Source: Tritrichomonas foetus (taxonomy: Eukaryota; Parabasalia; Tritrichomonadida; Tritrichomonadidae). From it: a stretch of DNA of 23,743 nt. The position numbers were made by a program, and so were the translations under genes. Under the pieces are notes generated by a model. That model saw only the letters and a program-made list of their open reading frames with translations, had not been told where the DNA came from and did no database searches. The DNA is taken from positions 1 through 23,743 of the forward strand of contig MLAK01001267.1 in assembly GCA_001839685.1 (NCBI GenBank), in the 5' to 3' direction. The first letter of the stretch is position 1, and every line of letters begins with the position of its first letter. Of this stretch, positions 16,037-23,743 are shown piece by piece.

Positions 16037-16771
16037 TTAAAGCCAAATAAAAGTGGATTGCCGTTTCAGAAAAAAAGATAGACTGTGTAACTTCATATTT
16101 ATATCGTAAACTTTGGATGTAAGGATTTTTTCGAATATATCAATATCACAAAATGCAATATCCAATATCGAAAAATGATTAGTTAAAATTTGTTTCACAC
16201 CTGGATAATCAAGTAAAAAAACCATTATATCAATATTTCTAGTAATAATTGCATATTTAATCATGGAAATCAAAGCTGTGGTGGATTGATGTACTTTTTC
16301 AGTCAGGAAATATTTTAGAATATCATTAGTATTCATGATGTGATTTTCACTTTTAGATATTTTTTTATCAGGGATTTTCCTTGATGATCTTCCATAAATA
16401 TATCCTTTATTATAAAAAATATCCTGTTCAGAATCAAAACCAACTAAAATAGCACATAATAAATAAATAAGGGAAATAACATCAATAATTTTATCTTTTT
16501 CAATTTGTTTGTCTTGACTGTCAGAGAAAATATCAACAATATTTCTCTCAAATGAAACTGATAAATGATTTAAAATAACTTTTTTCAAGATATTAGAAAG
16601 CATAATATGTTCATTGGTCATTTTATATATCGAAGCATGTGATGTTGAGTATATGGCTGAAAAAAGCAAATTTAATGATTTTCCATTATTTTTTTCGAAG
16701 AGAAAGCGAACAATATCAATATGATTATTACATATTGCTTCAATAATTGGAGACATTCCATAAATATTCAT
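16037..16771 (-). pseudogene. Ankyrin-repeat segment downstream of an in-frame stop
   Basis: This 244-codon frame starts immediately after the TAA of the upstream frame (16772-16774), in the same frame. It opens with an ankyrin helix pair, MNIYGMSPIIEAICNNHIDI then VRFLFEKN, and continues with repeats such as ISMIKYAIITRN and VFLLDYPGVKQIL. It reads as the direct continuation of the preceding repeat, not as a new protein. At its 3' end the frame runs off after KLHSLSFF at a T-run, with ankyrin-like sequence resuming in another frame, so a frameshift truncates it as well. An independent start at this ATG is possible but unlikely. Confidence 0.7.
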
Positions 16772-18673
16772 TTAAACCATATTATCTTCAATAAAACATC
16801 GAACTTTTGGATTTTTAAGAAGTTCCCACGACAATTCAATATGATTGAATTTAATTGCAGTTTGCAATATACTTTGATGATTTTTATTAACACTATTCAA
16901 CTTGGGTTTCTTTTGTTGAAACATTCGATATAGATCGATTTGATTTCCTTTAAGAGATAGATAGAGTAATGAATCAAGGATAGTTGGAGAAATATTGATA
17001 TTTTTATGTGAATACAAAATTTCTACAAGCTTTTTATGACCTAATTGCATTGCGGATTCAATCGGACTGAGATTATTCCATTCATCATTAATATTGACTA
17101 TATACTCATTAATGAGACTTTCAACAATATCAATTTGATTTTTAAATATCGCTATATGAATAGGTGGTTCTGATCCAAAATAACAAGATAAAGGTCGATA
17201 TCCATGTCGATGTTTCATCGATAACGCCAATTTAGACAAATAAAAATTATCATAAATCATAGAATAAATGAATAAACATTCACATGGAGCTCCATTCGAC
17301 AATAAACAAAGCATTGTATCAATATTATAGCATTTTATGGTCTCAATCAAACAACTATTATTTTTCATCAATGTGAAAAAATCGATAGTGTCATTTGGAT
17401 ATGGAAAATTATTTGGATAATCGACTACATTATAGCAATCTAGTTTTTCAAGTAACCATTCAAATGTTTCATATCTATGAAAATAAATGGCATAACTAAA
17501 CATAATTTTAGAGATTTTCAACATATTTTCTTGGTCAGCTTTACGAATTATTTCACTACTTCCTCCAGCTATAGCGAAGTTAGCTGTCTGCTGTGTTATT
17601 TCATAATTGTTGATAAGCAAAAAATCAAAACATTTTGTTGATCCAAAATAAGCACAAATGTCAATAAATGAAAAACCTTCTTTTCTAATATAATGATTGC
17701 GAGAAAAAATCATATAACGGTCATAATCACAACTTTGAGCATACATATGCGAACTAAAATCTAATTTTGTCGAGCATGCAATTAATGAATCCAGGTCATC
17801 ATGTTTCAAAATTTGAAAGTAATAATCTGGATTATCACCAGTTGTATCATGATGAGTTATTAAAAATTTGACATCATCTGTTCTGAATATGACAGTGTCG
17901 ATGATAGATTCTCCACTATTTGATTTATTCCCACCATATTTTTGATGTTCTAATTTATATAATAATTCACTTATTTGATCATCAGAAAGAATATTTTCTT
18001 TTTTTAGCAGTCGTATAATAAAGCATGCTGGCTTTACATGAACATAATTGAGAATATCTTCGAAAACTAAAGAAACAAAATTTTGAATTATATTGCTTTG
18101 CTTTTGCTGATCGATAGTAATTAATAATCGAATAATAATTTCTATTTGTTGTGGAATTGTTTCACTAATTGTTAGTGTCATATTTAGCATAAATTGTTGA
18201 TCTATTTGAGAAAATCTGTCTTTGACTTCTATAAGACTTTCCTCAAAATTGGTGTCGTTAAGACTTACTAATAATTTAGAAAATTCACTATATAATATGA
18301 TTGTTTCATTGTTAATAATTGTATCATTAATATCATCAAATAATTGAATTTTATTATTAAGTTCCTCAATTTTTAACTCTTTAGCAATAATTGATAATAC
18401 ACCTTTGTTTCGAAAATTAATAAAAATAGGTTTATTGCGAAATAATAATGAAATATAGACATAATCATCTCGAAAAAATGGATTGATAAGATCTGGTATT
18501 TGCATATGAAAACATGACGAATTTTTATTTTTTTTAAAATATTGTTTAATTACTGGACTTAAAAACATAGCGAAATCCTTTGATGTCTCAAAAGTATAAT
18601 CATTAATAGTAATGGCTATAGTGATAGCTTTCCTTTGTGATTTTGAGTCTGAATTAAATGAAGTTGAAAACAT
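16772..18673 (-). CDS. DUF3447/ankyrin-repeat protein, N-terminal 633 residues (probably a truncated pseudogene)
   Basis: It belongs to the large trichomonad family of BTB-like plus ankyrin proteins, for which no molecular function is established. Residues about 17-110 resemble a degenerate BTB/POZ domain (ITINDYTFETSKDF, LSPVIKQYF). A helical stretch follows to about 290. The DUF3447 signature comes next (EGFSFIDICAYFGSTKCFDF, then FAIAGGSSEIIRKADQE), and ankyrin repeats from about 400 on (PPIHIAIFKNQIDIVESLI, LSPIESAMQLGHKKLVEILY). The frame ends at TAA 16772-16774 in mid-repeat, with the next repeat following in the same frame, so the protein is shortened. Given further frameshifts downstream, the locus looks like a pseudogene of about 1,030 codons. 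The 5' part is intact and could still be made. No clear initiator was seen upstream; CGGAA-AA-TTCCG lies about 15-30 bases before the ATG. Confidence 0.8.
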   Translation of the reverse strand: MFSTSFNSDSKSQRKAITIAITINDYTFETSKDFAMFLSPVIKQYFKKNKNSSCFHMQIPDLINPFFRDDYVYISLLFRNKPIFINFRNKGVLSIIAKELKIEELNNKIQLFDDINDTIINNETIILYSEFSKLLVSLNDTNFEESLIEVKDRFSQIDQQFMLNMTLTISETIPQQIEIIIRLLITIDQQKQSNIIQNFVSLVFEDILNYVHVKPACFIIRLLKKENILSDDQISELLYKLEHQKYGGNKSNSGESIIDTVIFRTDDVKFLITHHDTTGDNPDYYFQILKHDDLDSLIACSTKLDFSSHMYAQSCDYDRYMIFSRNHYIRKEGFSFIDICAYFGSTKCFDFLLINNYEITQQTANFAIAGGSSEIIRKADQENMLKISKIMFSYAIYFHRYETFEWLLEKLDCYNVVDYPNNFPYPNDTIDFFTLMKNNSCLIETIKCYNIDTMLCLLSNGAPCECLFIYSMIYDNFYLSKLALSMKHRHGYRPLSCYFGSEPPIHIAIFKNQIDIVESLINEYIVNINDEWNNLSPIESAMQLGHKKLVEILYSHKNINISPTILDSLLYLSLKGNQIDLYRMFQQKKPKLNSVNKNHQSILQTAIKFNHIELSWELLKNPKVRCFIEDNMV

Positions 18674-18958
18674 AAAATAAATTTCGGAAAATTCCGTATT
18701 TCAATTATTGTTGGAAAATTTTTATTGGTGATTCTCAGCATATCGATTTTTATTATATATATTATGAAGATTCATATCATAATTTTTCCAGAAAAAGTTT
18801 ATTTGGAAGATTCATTTTAGACATTTCAGCATTCTCTTCAATTCAGCATGAAATATAAATGAAAAGAAATATAATTTTAAACATAAAATAATGATTAAAT
18901 ACAAATTTATGCGAATAAATTCATCCAGATGTATACAAAGTAAAATATGAAGCATTCA

Positions 18959-21091
18959 TTATGTAGAATATCTTATTTGGGCACCAACTTGAAGTTGATG
19001 CGTTTTTCCATCACAATCAACAGCAAATAACACTCCAAAAGTGACAGCACCATTTCGACCTCTTTTTTCTGTTAATTTCTTCAATGGATCCAATAAAATT
19101 TTTCCATCTTTTGGATTGATGCTTGTTGTCATACAAATAATTCTGTGTCTCCATTTTGTAATTTTTATTCCATCAATTTGAAGATTTTTTTCGACTTTTC
19201 CTTCTTCTGAAAAAGCAGGAGCTCCTTCAAGCACTAAATTAACTCGAAATCGAAGTGGATCAAAATCATTTTCAAGCTCTGCTAAACTTTCTTTCGTTAT
19301 TGCGGAAAATGCCATCCTTCCTTCTTCTCTGTGTTTTGTTTTCACTAGAAACAAGTACCTTCCAATTGTTTGTACAAGAAACTCTGAAACTTCAGGTCCA
19401 TAAGGCTCACCTTCTTTTTTTACTTTTTCTGGTACTTGTTCATTTACATGGTAATTGTTGATAAGTACTTTAATTTCTTTTTCATTCCTATAATTAAGAA
19501 CAAGGTATTTATCATCTTCAATACTCGCTTTTAATGACATTAAACGTGTACAATTTGTTGTAGGGATTGTTAAACCATCTGGATTCACTAGTTTCCAAAC
19601 TCTGTCATATTTCATTCCATAGTTTGAAACAGACCAATTTTTCACTTCAAATCCAAGACATCCTAAAACAGGAAAAACAAACATTTGTGAAACATGAAAT
19701 GGAACAATTAAAGATCCAATTGGAGGGCAAGGCCCACCATTCAGGAATTGTTGTGATAGAATTTTTATAATTCTATCAGCATCATTAAATGTTGAACTTG
19801 CACCAAAAGAAATACGAATAGTTCCAAGTGGTCTTGGTGAAATTGAGCAAAGATTAGAAATACACTTTCCACGCTGTTCATTGTCGTATGCAATCTTTTT
19901 AACTTCTTCTGGATCCCAATCAAGGGCTGTAAAACCTGCACCTGGATTACAATGTCCACCAAACCGGGCAACGACTTGAAAAACACTGAAACTAAATTGA
20001 ATATCATAATGCGACAATAAAATACCTTTATCACTATATAAATTAAAGGAAAAAATCCCTCCAAATGAACACTCATCATCACTCGAACTTATTTCTTCTG
20101 AATTTCCTCCATTTGATTTTCTTTCTTGTGATTTTGTTTGTATGGAATTTCTTTCAGGTGCAAGCTTTACGAGTGGTTTTCCATTATTGTGTTTTAAACC
20201 TGTAAGTTTTTCTTCGAAATATTTTGAAATTTCTAGAATTCTGTTTGTTATTTCAGTTTCATTTCCAAGTTTTTCTCTTATACGAAAGCCTTCAATTGCT
20301 AAAGAAAGGTCAATATATGATGGTGTCCCCATTTCAAGTCGTTGATAAATCATTGGAAGGAGTTTGAAATCCCCAGTTCTAGCACACGAGTAAATCAGTG
20401 TTCCTCCAGCTGGGTTTGGATCTTCAAGAAGAAATTCTCGATCACGTCTAATGAGGAAAACACCACCATGGACACCTGTTAACTTTAAGAGTGATAAAAT
20501 TACAAAATCTGGCTTTTCTTTAGACAAATTTGGACAGGTTGCTCCTGCACAGTCAAAAATGACAAAACCGCCATTTTTTTGATGTTGAGAAATCCATTTA
20601 TAAGGATATTTTTTCCCACTGAAGTTTGATTGCATTGGAAAAGCAAAAATATGTTGATCATAATCTTTTTGTTCAGTTGAAACTTTTTCAGGAATTTTGT
20701 AAACACATTCAACATGACAGCCTCTCTTTGAGGCAACTGATCGTAGACCAAAAATAGAATTATGATTATCAAATAAATATGAAAAACATGTTTTTGGAGT
20801 CCATTTAAAAAGTGATCCGAAAAGTTGAATTGCATGTGTTGCATTTTGTGTGAACACGACAGAATATTCCCCTGTGTTTGTCGAACAGTGAGAACACACA
20901 ATGTTACGCAAATCTTCCATTTCTGAAACAGGAACTGAGTGCTGTCCACTGGAATGAGGATTAGCGAAGCATTGTTGACTGATTTTATTTAATTTCTCAG
21001 TCTGTGAACGACATGTTGGCATAGCACCTGCATAATCAAGATACAAGGTTTCTTTAAGCTGTGGAAATTCTGTATTTACAATATCCTCCAT
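18959..21091 (-). CDS. MOCOS: Molybdenum cofactor sulfurase-like protein (NifS-like aminotransferase V + MOSC)
   Basis: Moco sulfurase uses a PLP-dependent cysteine desulfurase domain to put the terminal sulfur on molybdenum cofactor. The 710 residues, a little shorter than animal and plant enzymes, show the same order: class V aminotransferase (about 1-450), MOSC_N (about 455-555) and MOSC (about 570-705). Start LYLDYAGAMP is the family start. PLP Asp180 (VIFDCAGA), Lys203 (LSLLKLTG) and catalytic Cys381 (FGGHCNPGAG) are all present. In the MOSC domain RFRVNLVLEGAP and Cys653 (RIICMTT) match, but the first Cys of the usual CxxC is Arg650. A Ser/Glu-rich insert lies around 325-345. An out-of-frame ATG sits 14 bases before the start, hinting at a very short leader. 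Trichomonads are not known to use Moco, so the sulfur acceptor is uncertain. Confidence 0.9.
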   Translation of the reverse strand: MEDIVNTEFPQLKETLYLDYAGAMPTCRSQTEKLNKISQQCFANPHSSGQHSVPVSEMEDLRNIVCSHCSTNTGEYSVVFTQNATHAIQLFGSLFKWTPKTCFSYLFDNHNSIFGLRSVASKRGCHVECVYKIPEKVSTEQKDYDQHIFAFPMQSNFSGKKYPYKWISQHQKNGGFVIFDCAGATCPNLSKEKPDFVILSLLKLTGVHGGVFLIRRDREFLLEDPNPAGGTLIYSCARTGDFKLLPMIYQRLEMGTPSYIDLSLAIEGFRIREKLGNETEITNRILEISKYFEEKLTGLKHNNGKPLVKLAPERNSIQTKSQERKSNGGNSEEISSSDDECSFGGIFSFNLYSDKGILLSHYDIQFSFSVFQVVARFGGHCNPGAGFTALDWDPEEVKKIAYDNEQRGKCISNLCSISPRPLGTIRISFGASSTFNDADRIIKILSQQFLNGGPCPPIGSLIVPFHVSQMFVFPVLGCLGFEVKNWSVSNYGMKYDRVWKLVNPDGLTIPTTNCTRLMSLKASIEDDKYLVLNYRNEKEIKVLINNYHVNEQVPEKVKKEGEPYGPEVSEFLVQTIGRYLFLVKTKHREEGRMAFSAITKESLAELENDFDPLRFRVNLVLEGAPAFSEEGKVEKNLQIDGIKITKWRHRIICMTTSINPKDGKILLDPLKKLTEKRGRNGAVTFGVLFAVDCDGKTHQLQVGAQIRYST

Positions 21092-21401
21092 TTAAATTGC
21101 CACATTTCTGTTCGAACTTTTTCATGTTATATACGGTCAAATATTTAGAATTTAATATTATATGACCAGATAAATATATAAAAAGTTTATAGTAAATCGC
21201 CGAGTTATGAGAAGATCTTTTCGTCTCTTGATAAGAAACAAGCAACCATTTATAACTAATCTTCTTATACTTTATGTTCACTAGCATATATAAATTATGA
21301 CATCTCATCTTATTTGATGATCAATATTTTCAAAAGCGAAAGAAAGAAAGTAATAGTTTATTATTTATTATAGTAGTATATAGAATTTATAGATATTAAA
21401 T
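21092..21401. other. Intergenic region upstream of the MOCOS-like gene
   Basis: AT-rich spacer between the MOCOS-like start and the end of the PP-loop gene. It holds an 8-base palindrome, GTTCGAAC, at 21110-21117, 19 bases upstream of the start codon. An 84-codon minus-strand frame (21054-21308) is Tyr/Lys/Ile-rich and is rejected. No canonical initiator was found. Confidence 0.45.
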
Positions 21402-22160
21402 TTATAACGAGTCAATGTCATCTTCAGGATTTAAAAGAACTTTGTCTTCACCAATTCCGACATATTTCTTTTGAATAGTGAATTGTGATTTAAAAAAGTT
21501 TCTCGAAACATTTGTTGATTCACTCATTAGCATGCTAATTCCTTTTCGAGCGGTCTCCATAAACGGCTCCTCTTCAAGTCTGATTCCTGTTGGTTCATTT
21601 TCATATTTCATGTTTTCACCAAATTTCTGAATATCTTTATCAGTTGCATAGCAAAATGGCCGAGTTAATAATACTTCTGGTTTATCATCATTGAGTTGCA
21701 TTTTCTGAACGATAGAAGCGCCGCTAAACATTCCGCTTGCCATGTTTGTCAAAAGAAAGGCATTCAAGTAATCAATCGAATCTGGAATTGCAATTTTGTT
21801 GCATTCGTTTTCTGTGGCGGTTTCGAGAAGTATTTGATTGTACTCCGTTCGATTTGCAGGTTGTTCGACTTTTTTGGAAATAAACGTGATATTGAATTTA
21901 TTGCATAATTCGGAAAAGTGCGTATTTGTCTTGCTGTTGACTTCGGGTGTCGAATAAAAGTGAACTGCCGTGAGTTTGAAATGTTTTGGTACTTTTGTGG
22001 TTTTGTATTGCATCCAGCAAAGTAAAGCTTGATGTGGGATGTCGAGATCGACTGGAACAAGGAAATGGTCAACGCCTTCGTTATTTACAATGTTAAAATC
22101 GCCACAAGCTGTTCCAAAAAGCTTGCCAAATTGTTTACCACCTTTTACTTTTTTCATCAT
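21402..22160 (-). CDS. Degenerate TtcA-like PP-loop (adenine nucleotide alpha hydrolase fold) protein
   Basis: The 252 residues follow the layout of tRNA 2-thiocytidine synthetase TtcA/Ctu1-type PP-loop proteins. A first strand-loop (VDHFLVPVDLDIPHQALLCW) sits where the SGGKDS ATP loop would be. KLTAVHF and a second strand follow. NKIAIPDSIDYLNAFLLTNM matches KIALGHHRDDILETLFLNM of TtcA, and LLTRPFCYATDKDIQKFGE matches the RPLAYVREKDI region. Three functional elements are missing: the P-loop reads PVDLDIP (36-42), the CxxC before the HHRDD-like region is replaced (around NRTEYN), and the later CxxC is absent (ENEPTGIRLEEE). It is therefore probably not a thiolase and may be a structural or regulatory relative. 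Two Met codons start the frame; the first is used here. TGTTCGAACA, a perfect palindrome, lies 47 bases upstream. The fold assignment is by pattern only. Confidence 0.65.
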   Translation of the reverse strand: MMKKVKGGKQFGKLFGTACGDFNIVNNEGVDHFLVPVDLDIPHQALLCWMQYKTTKVPKHFKLTAVHFYSTPEVNSKTNTHFSELCNKFNITFISKKVEQPANRTEYNQILLETATENECNKIAIPDSIDYLNAFLLTNMASGMFSGASIVQKMQLNDDKPEVLLTRPFCYATDKDIQKFGENMKYENEPTGIRLEEEPFMETARKGISMLMSESTNVSRNFFKSQFTIQKKYVGIGEDKVLLNPEDDIDSL

Positions 22161-22667
22161 TTTGGATTTTGAACAATTTGGTTAATTTATGAAATTGAAT
22201 TTTTTTTGTTCGAACAGAAAATCCAAATTCACAGAAAAAGTGATATTGAATTAAATAATATGTGATAAAAAGTTCTTAACATGTAATTTGATTATTGAAT
22301 TTCTTCTTCAAAAAGTTTATATAAGGTCGAAAAAATAACTCATGATTATCACTTGCATTGTTCACTAATCGTAGATTTGAGGAAAAAAGGCTATTTAAGT
22401 GAATATGCTGTTTATTCTACTTCAATGAACCATATATATTTATGGATCTACTCTAGTGAAGTTCTGACAAGAATTAATTGCATATCACAAGTGAAGTATT
22501 GGTAAGATTATGAATCATTAATAGCAATTGCTAATATTATATATTAATGTATCTGGTTTTCTATTCAGCAATGATTTTTGTTGAATATTAAAGCTTGCCA
22601 AATTGATAATTAAATTTAGTAAGTGTTGGAATCTATTTTCAGTTTAGTTATTAATTGTTAATAAGTT
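22161..22667. other. Intergenic region between PP-loop and Ap4A phosphorylase genes
   Basis: About 500 bases of AT-rich DNA. The left end is the promoter side of the PP-loop gene, with the palindrome TGTTCGAACA at 22207-22216. The right end is the 3' side of the Ap4A phosphorylase gene. No gene, RNA or element was recognised. Confidence 0.45.
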
Positions 22668-23504
22668 TTATTCACTTGGAAAACCAACTTGTGTCAGAAT
22701 TTCCATTGGATTTTCTCGCGCATAAGAAATGTTAAATGATTGTACCATAATATGACCACAGAATCCAAGTGAATTAATAACAACTTCATTTTCACTTATT
22801 GCGTTTCTTCTTGGCACTAAAATAATGGAATTACTACTGCAAATAAAATTGTAATCATGATCTTGAATATTTTTCATCAGATCCATGTATGCTTCATATA
22901 TGATGGATGCTTTGTAACTATCAATATTCTTGTAATAATACAAAAATGGTAGTTTTTGTCCTTTTACCATTAATTCAAGAATTGGTTTTTCTTTGAGTGG
23001 AACAAATTGTAAATGTTTATGAATTTGTGAGCACCCTGATTTAATCCCACAATTATAATAAACAATTCCATCACCGTTATAACTATTCAAGATATAAGCT
23101 ATGATTTTGCAATCTTTTTCATCGAGCATGTCAGTTTGGCGTGATGATGTTGATGCTGCTGAAATCACAACATGGCCTTTACAAATCATTGACTTATTTA
23201 TAAATATATAATGACTGTCAAAATGTTGACAGAGTTTATGAGCTGGGTAAGGTGGTAAAAGTGGATCTCTTGTTCTCTCAAGTTTCACCTCTTTATATTT
23301 TTTTATCATTGGCTGATTGAGATGAATAATGAATGTATAGCCATTAATAGTAACTTTTTCTTCTTTGCTATCATCATTTAAAAATCTTGCAGTTTTGGCA
23401 TTCAAGCAATTAGTTGCATGATTTTCATATAATGATGGTAAATCAGGATTAAAATCTATATTCAATGGCAAACCTTCTTCTTTTTCTCCATCAAAATTGC
23501 TCAT
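22668..23504 (-). CDS. ATP adenylyltransferase (Ap4A phosphorylase), HIT superfamily
   Basis: This enzyme splits diadenosine tetraphosphate with phosphate into ATP and ADP, controlling Ap4A, a stress-linked dinucleotide. The 278-residue product has the APA1/APA2 layout. An N-terminal part carries RTRDPLLPPYPAHKLCQHF. Next comes the nucleotide-binding region with a GHVVISA strand (equivalent to HVLLVT). The catalytic motif SGCSQIHKHLQFVP has His162-x-His164-x-Gln166; the second His is the expected nucleophile. The APA2-type C-terminal domain has ILVPRRNAISENEVVINSLGF. The open frame continues 45 codons upstream to a GTG, but that extension is low-complexity and hydrophobic. The ATG at 23504 (MSNFDGEKEEGLPLNIDF) gives a normal length. 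A 6-codon upstream ORF (23510-23530) lies just before it. All key residues are present, so activity is expected. Confidence 0.92.
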   Translation of the reverse strand: MSNFDGEKEEGLPLNIDFNPDLPSLYENHATNCLNAKTARFLNDDSKEEKVTINGYTFIIHLNQPMIKKYKEVKLERTRDPLLPPYPAHKLCQHFDSHYIFINKSMICKGHVVISAASTSSRQTDMLDEKDCKIIAYILNSYNGDGIVYYNCGIKSGCSQIHKHLQFVPLKEKPILELMVKGQKLPFLYYYKNIDSYKASIIYEAYMDLMKNIQDHDYNFICSSNSIILVPRRNAISENEVVINSLGFCGHIMVQSFNISYARENPMEILTQVGFPSE

Positions 23505-23743
23505 TATTATTAAATAAAGATATCGCACATAGGGCTGAACTTTTATGATCCTATTCAAATATTTGAATGTATTTCCTAATTTTATTTGAATGTATTTATA
23601 GAATTTATTTGAGTATATTATTGAATTGTGAAAACTCACGAAAAATGAAAAAAATTCACCTATATAAAAGATATTTTACATAGTATGTTGCTTATTCTTT
23701 CTTACAATAAATAAATAATAGCTATTCATGCATATTAAACAAT
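23505..23743. other. Upstream region of the Ap4A phosphorylase gene, right edge
   Basis: AT-rich DNA with a short upstream ORF (ATG at 23530, TAA at 23510-23512) ending 6 bases before the main ATG. No good TCAY(T/A) initiator is seen near the start. A direct repeat of TTTGAATGTATTT occurs at about 23562 and 23585. Confidence 0.4.

Noticed and set aside
21110..21117. GTTCGAAC as the T-arm (B box) of a tRNA gene
   Set aside because: No cloverleaf, A box or acceptor pairing around it or around the second copy at 22208; flanks are too AT-rich.
21054..21308. 84-codon minus-strand frame overlapping the MOCOS-like start
   Set aside because: Tyr/Lys/Ile-rich composition, and it overlaps a strong gene out of frame.
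23505..23639. Longer Ap4A phosphorylase start at GTG 23639
   Set aside because: Non-ATG start and low-complexity Lys/Tyr/Ile extension. The ATG at 23504 gives the family's normal N-terminus.
1..23743. Mobile element (Maverick, Mariner, Mule), CRISPR array or viral insert
   Set aside because: No transposase, integrase or polymerase coding sequence, no long terminal repeats and no regularly spaced repeats were seen on either strand.

Overview
The window looks like nuclear DNA of a parabasalid (trichomonad) protist, most likely a Tritrichomonas-type genome. The reasons are: very AT-rich intergenic DNA; long open genes that all read through without introns; very short apparent 5' leaders with Inr-like TCAY(T/A) or M3/M5-like promoter motifs; and gene families typical of these parasites (multi-membrane PAS/class III cyclases, DUF3447 ankyrin proteins, Akt-like AGC kinases). 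The species call is inference, since no search could be run.

Layout. A clathrin-adaptor mu subunit (423-1703, +) lies tail to tail with ribosomal protein uS3/RPS3 (2376-3026, -). After a 1.2 kb divergent spacer comes a large membrane adenylyl cyclase (4274-8968, +), split by one in-frame TAA at 4742-4744. Facing it is a PH-domain AGC kinase (9291-10607, -). A 1 kb divergent spacer, holding a nested inverted repeat and a possible 85-residue ORF, leads to a P4-ATPase lipid flippase (11658-14768, +). The right third is all on the minus strand: a decayed BTB-like/DUF3447/ankyrin gene (15568-18673), a molybdenum-cofactor-sulfurase-like protein (18959-21091), a degenerate TtcA-like PP-loop protein (21402-22160) and a diadenosine tetraphosphate phosphorylase of the HIT superfamily (22668-23504).

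Functionally, membrane traffic and lipid asymmetry (adaptor mu, flippase) sit near signalling genes (cAMP cyclase, Akt-like kinase, Ap4A turnover). Nothing suggests an operon; each gene has its own spacer. No tRNA, rRNA, CRISPR array or intact transposon was seen.

The main surprises are the interrupted cyclase, the ankyrin gene caught in decay, a PP-loop protein lacking its P-loop and cysteines, a Moco-sulfurase-like gene in a lineage not expected to use molybdenum cofactor, a flippase with NGE in place of DGE, and a perfect 9-bp-arm hairpin capped by GCGAAGC near the left edge. Several starts were moved downstream to the first ATG, because the longest open frames begin at TTG or GTG.
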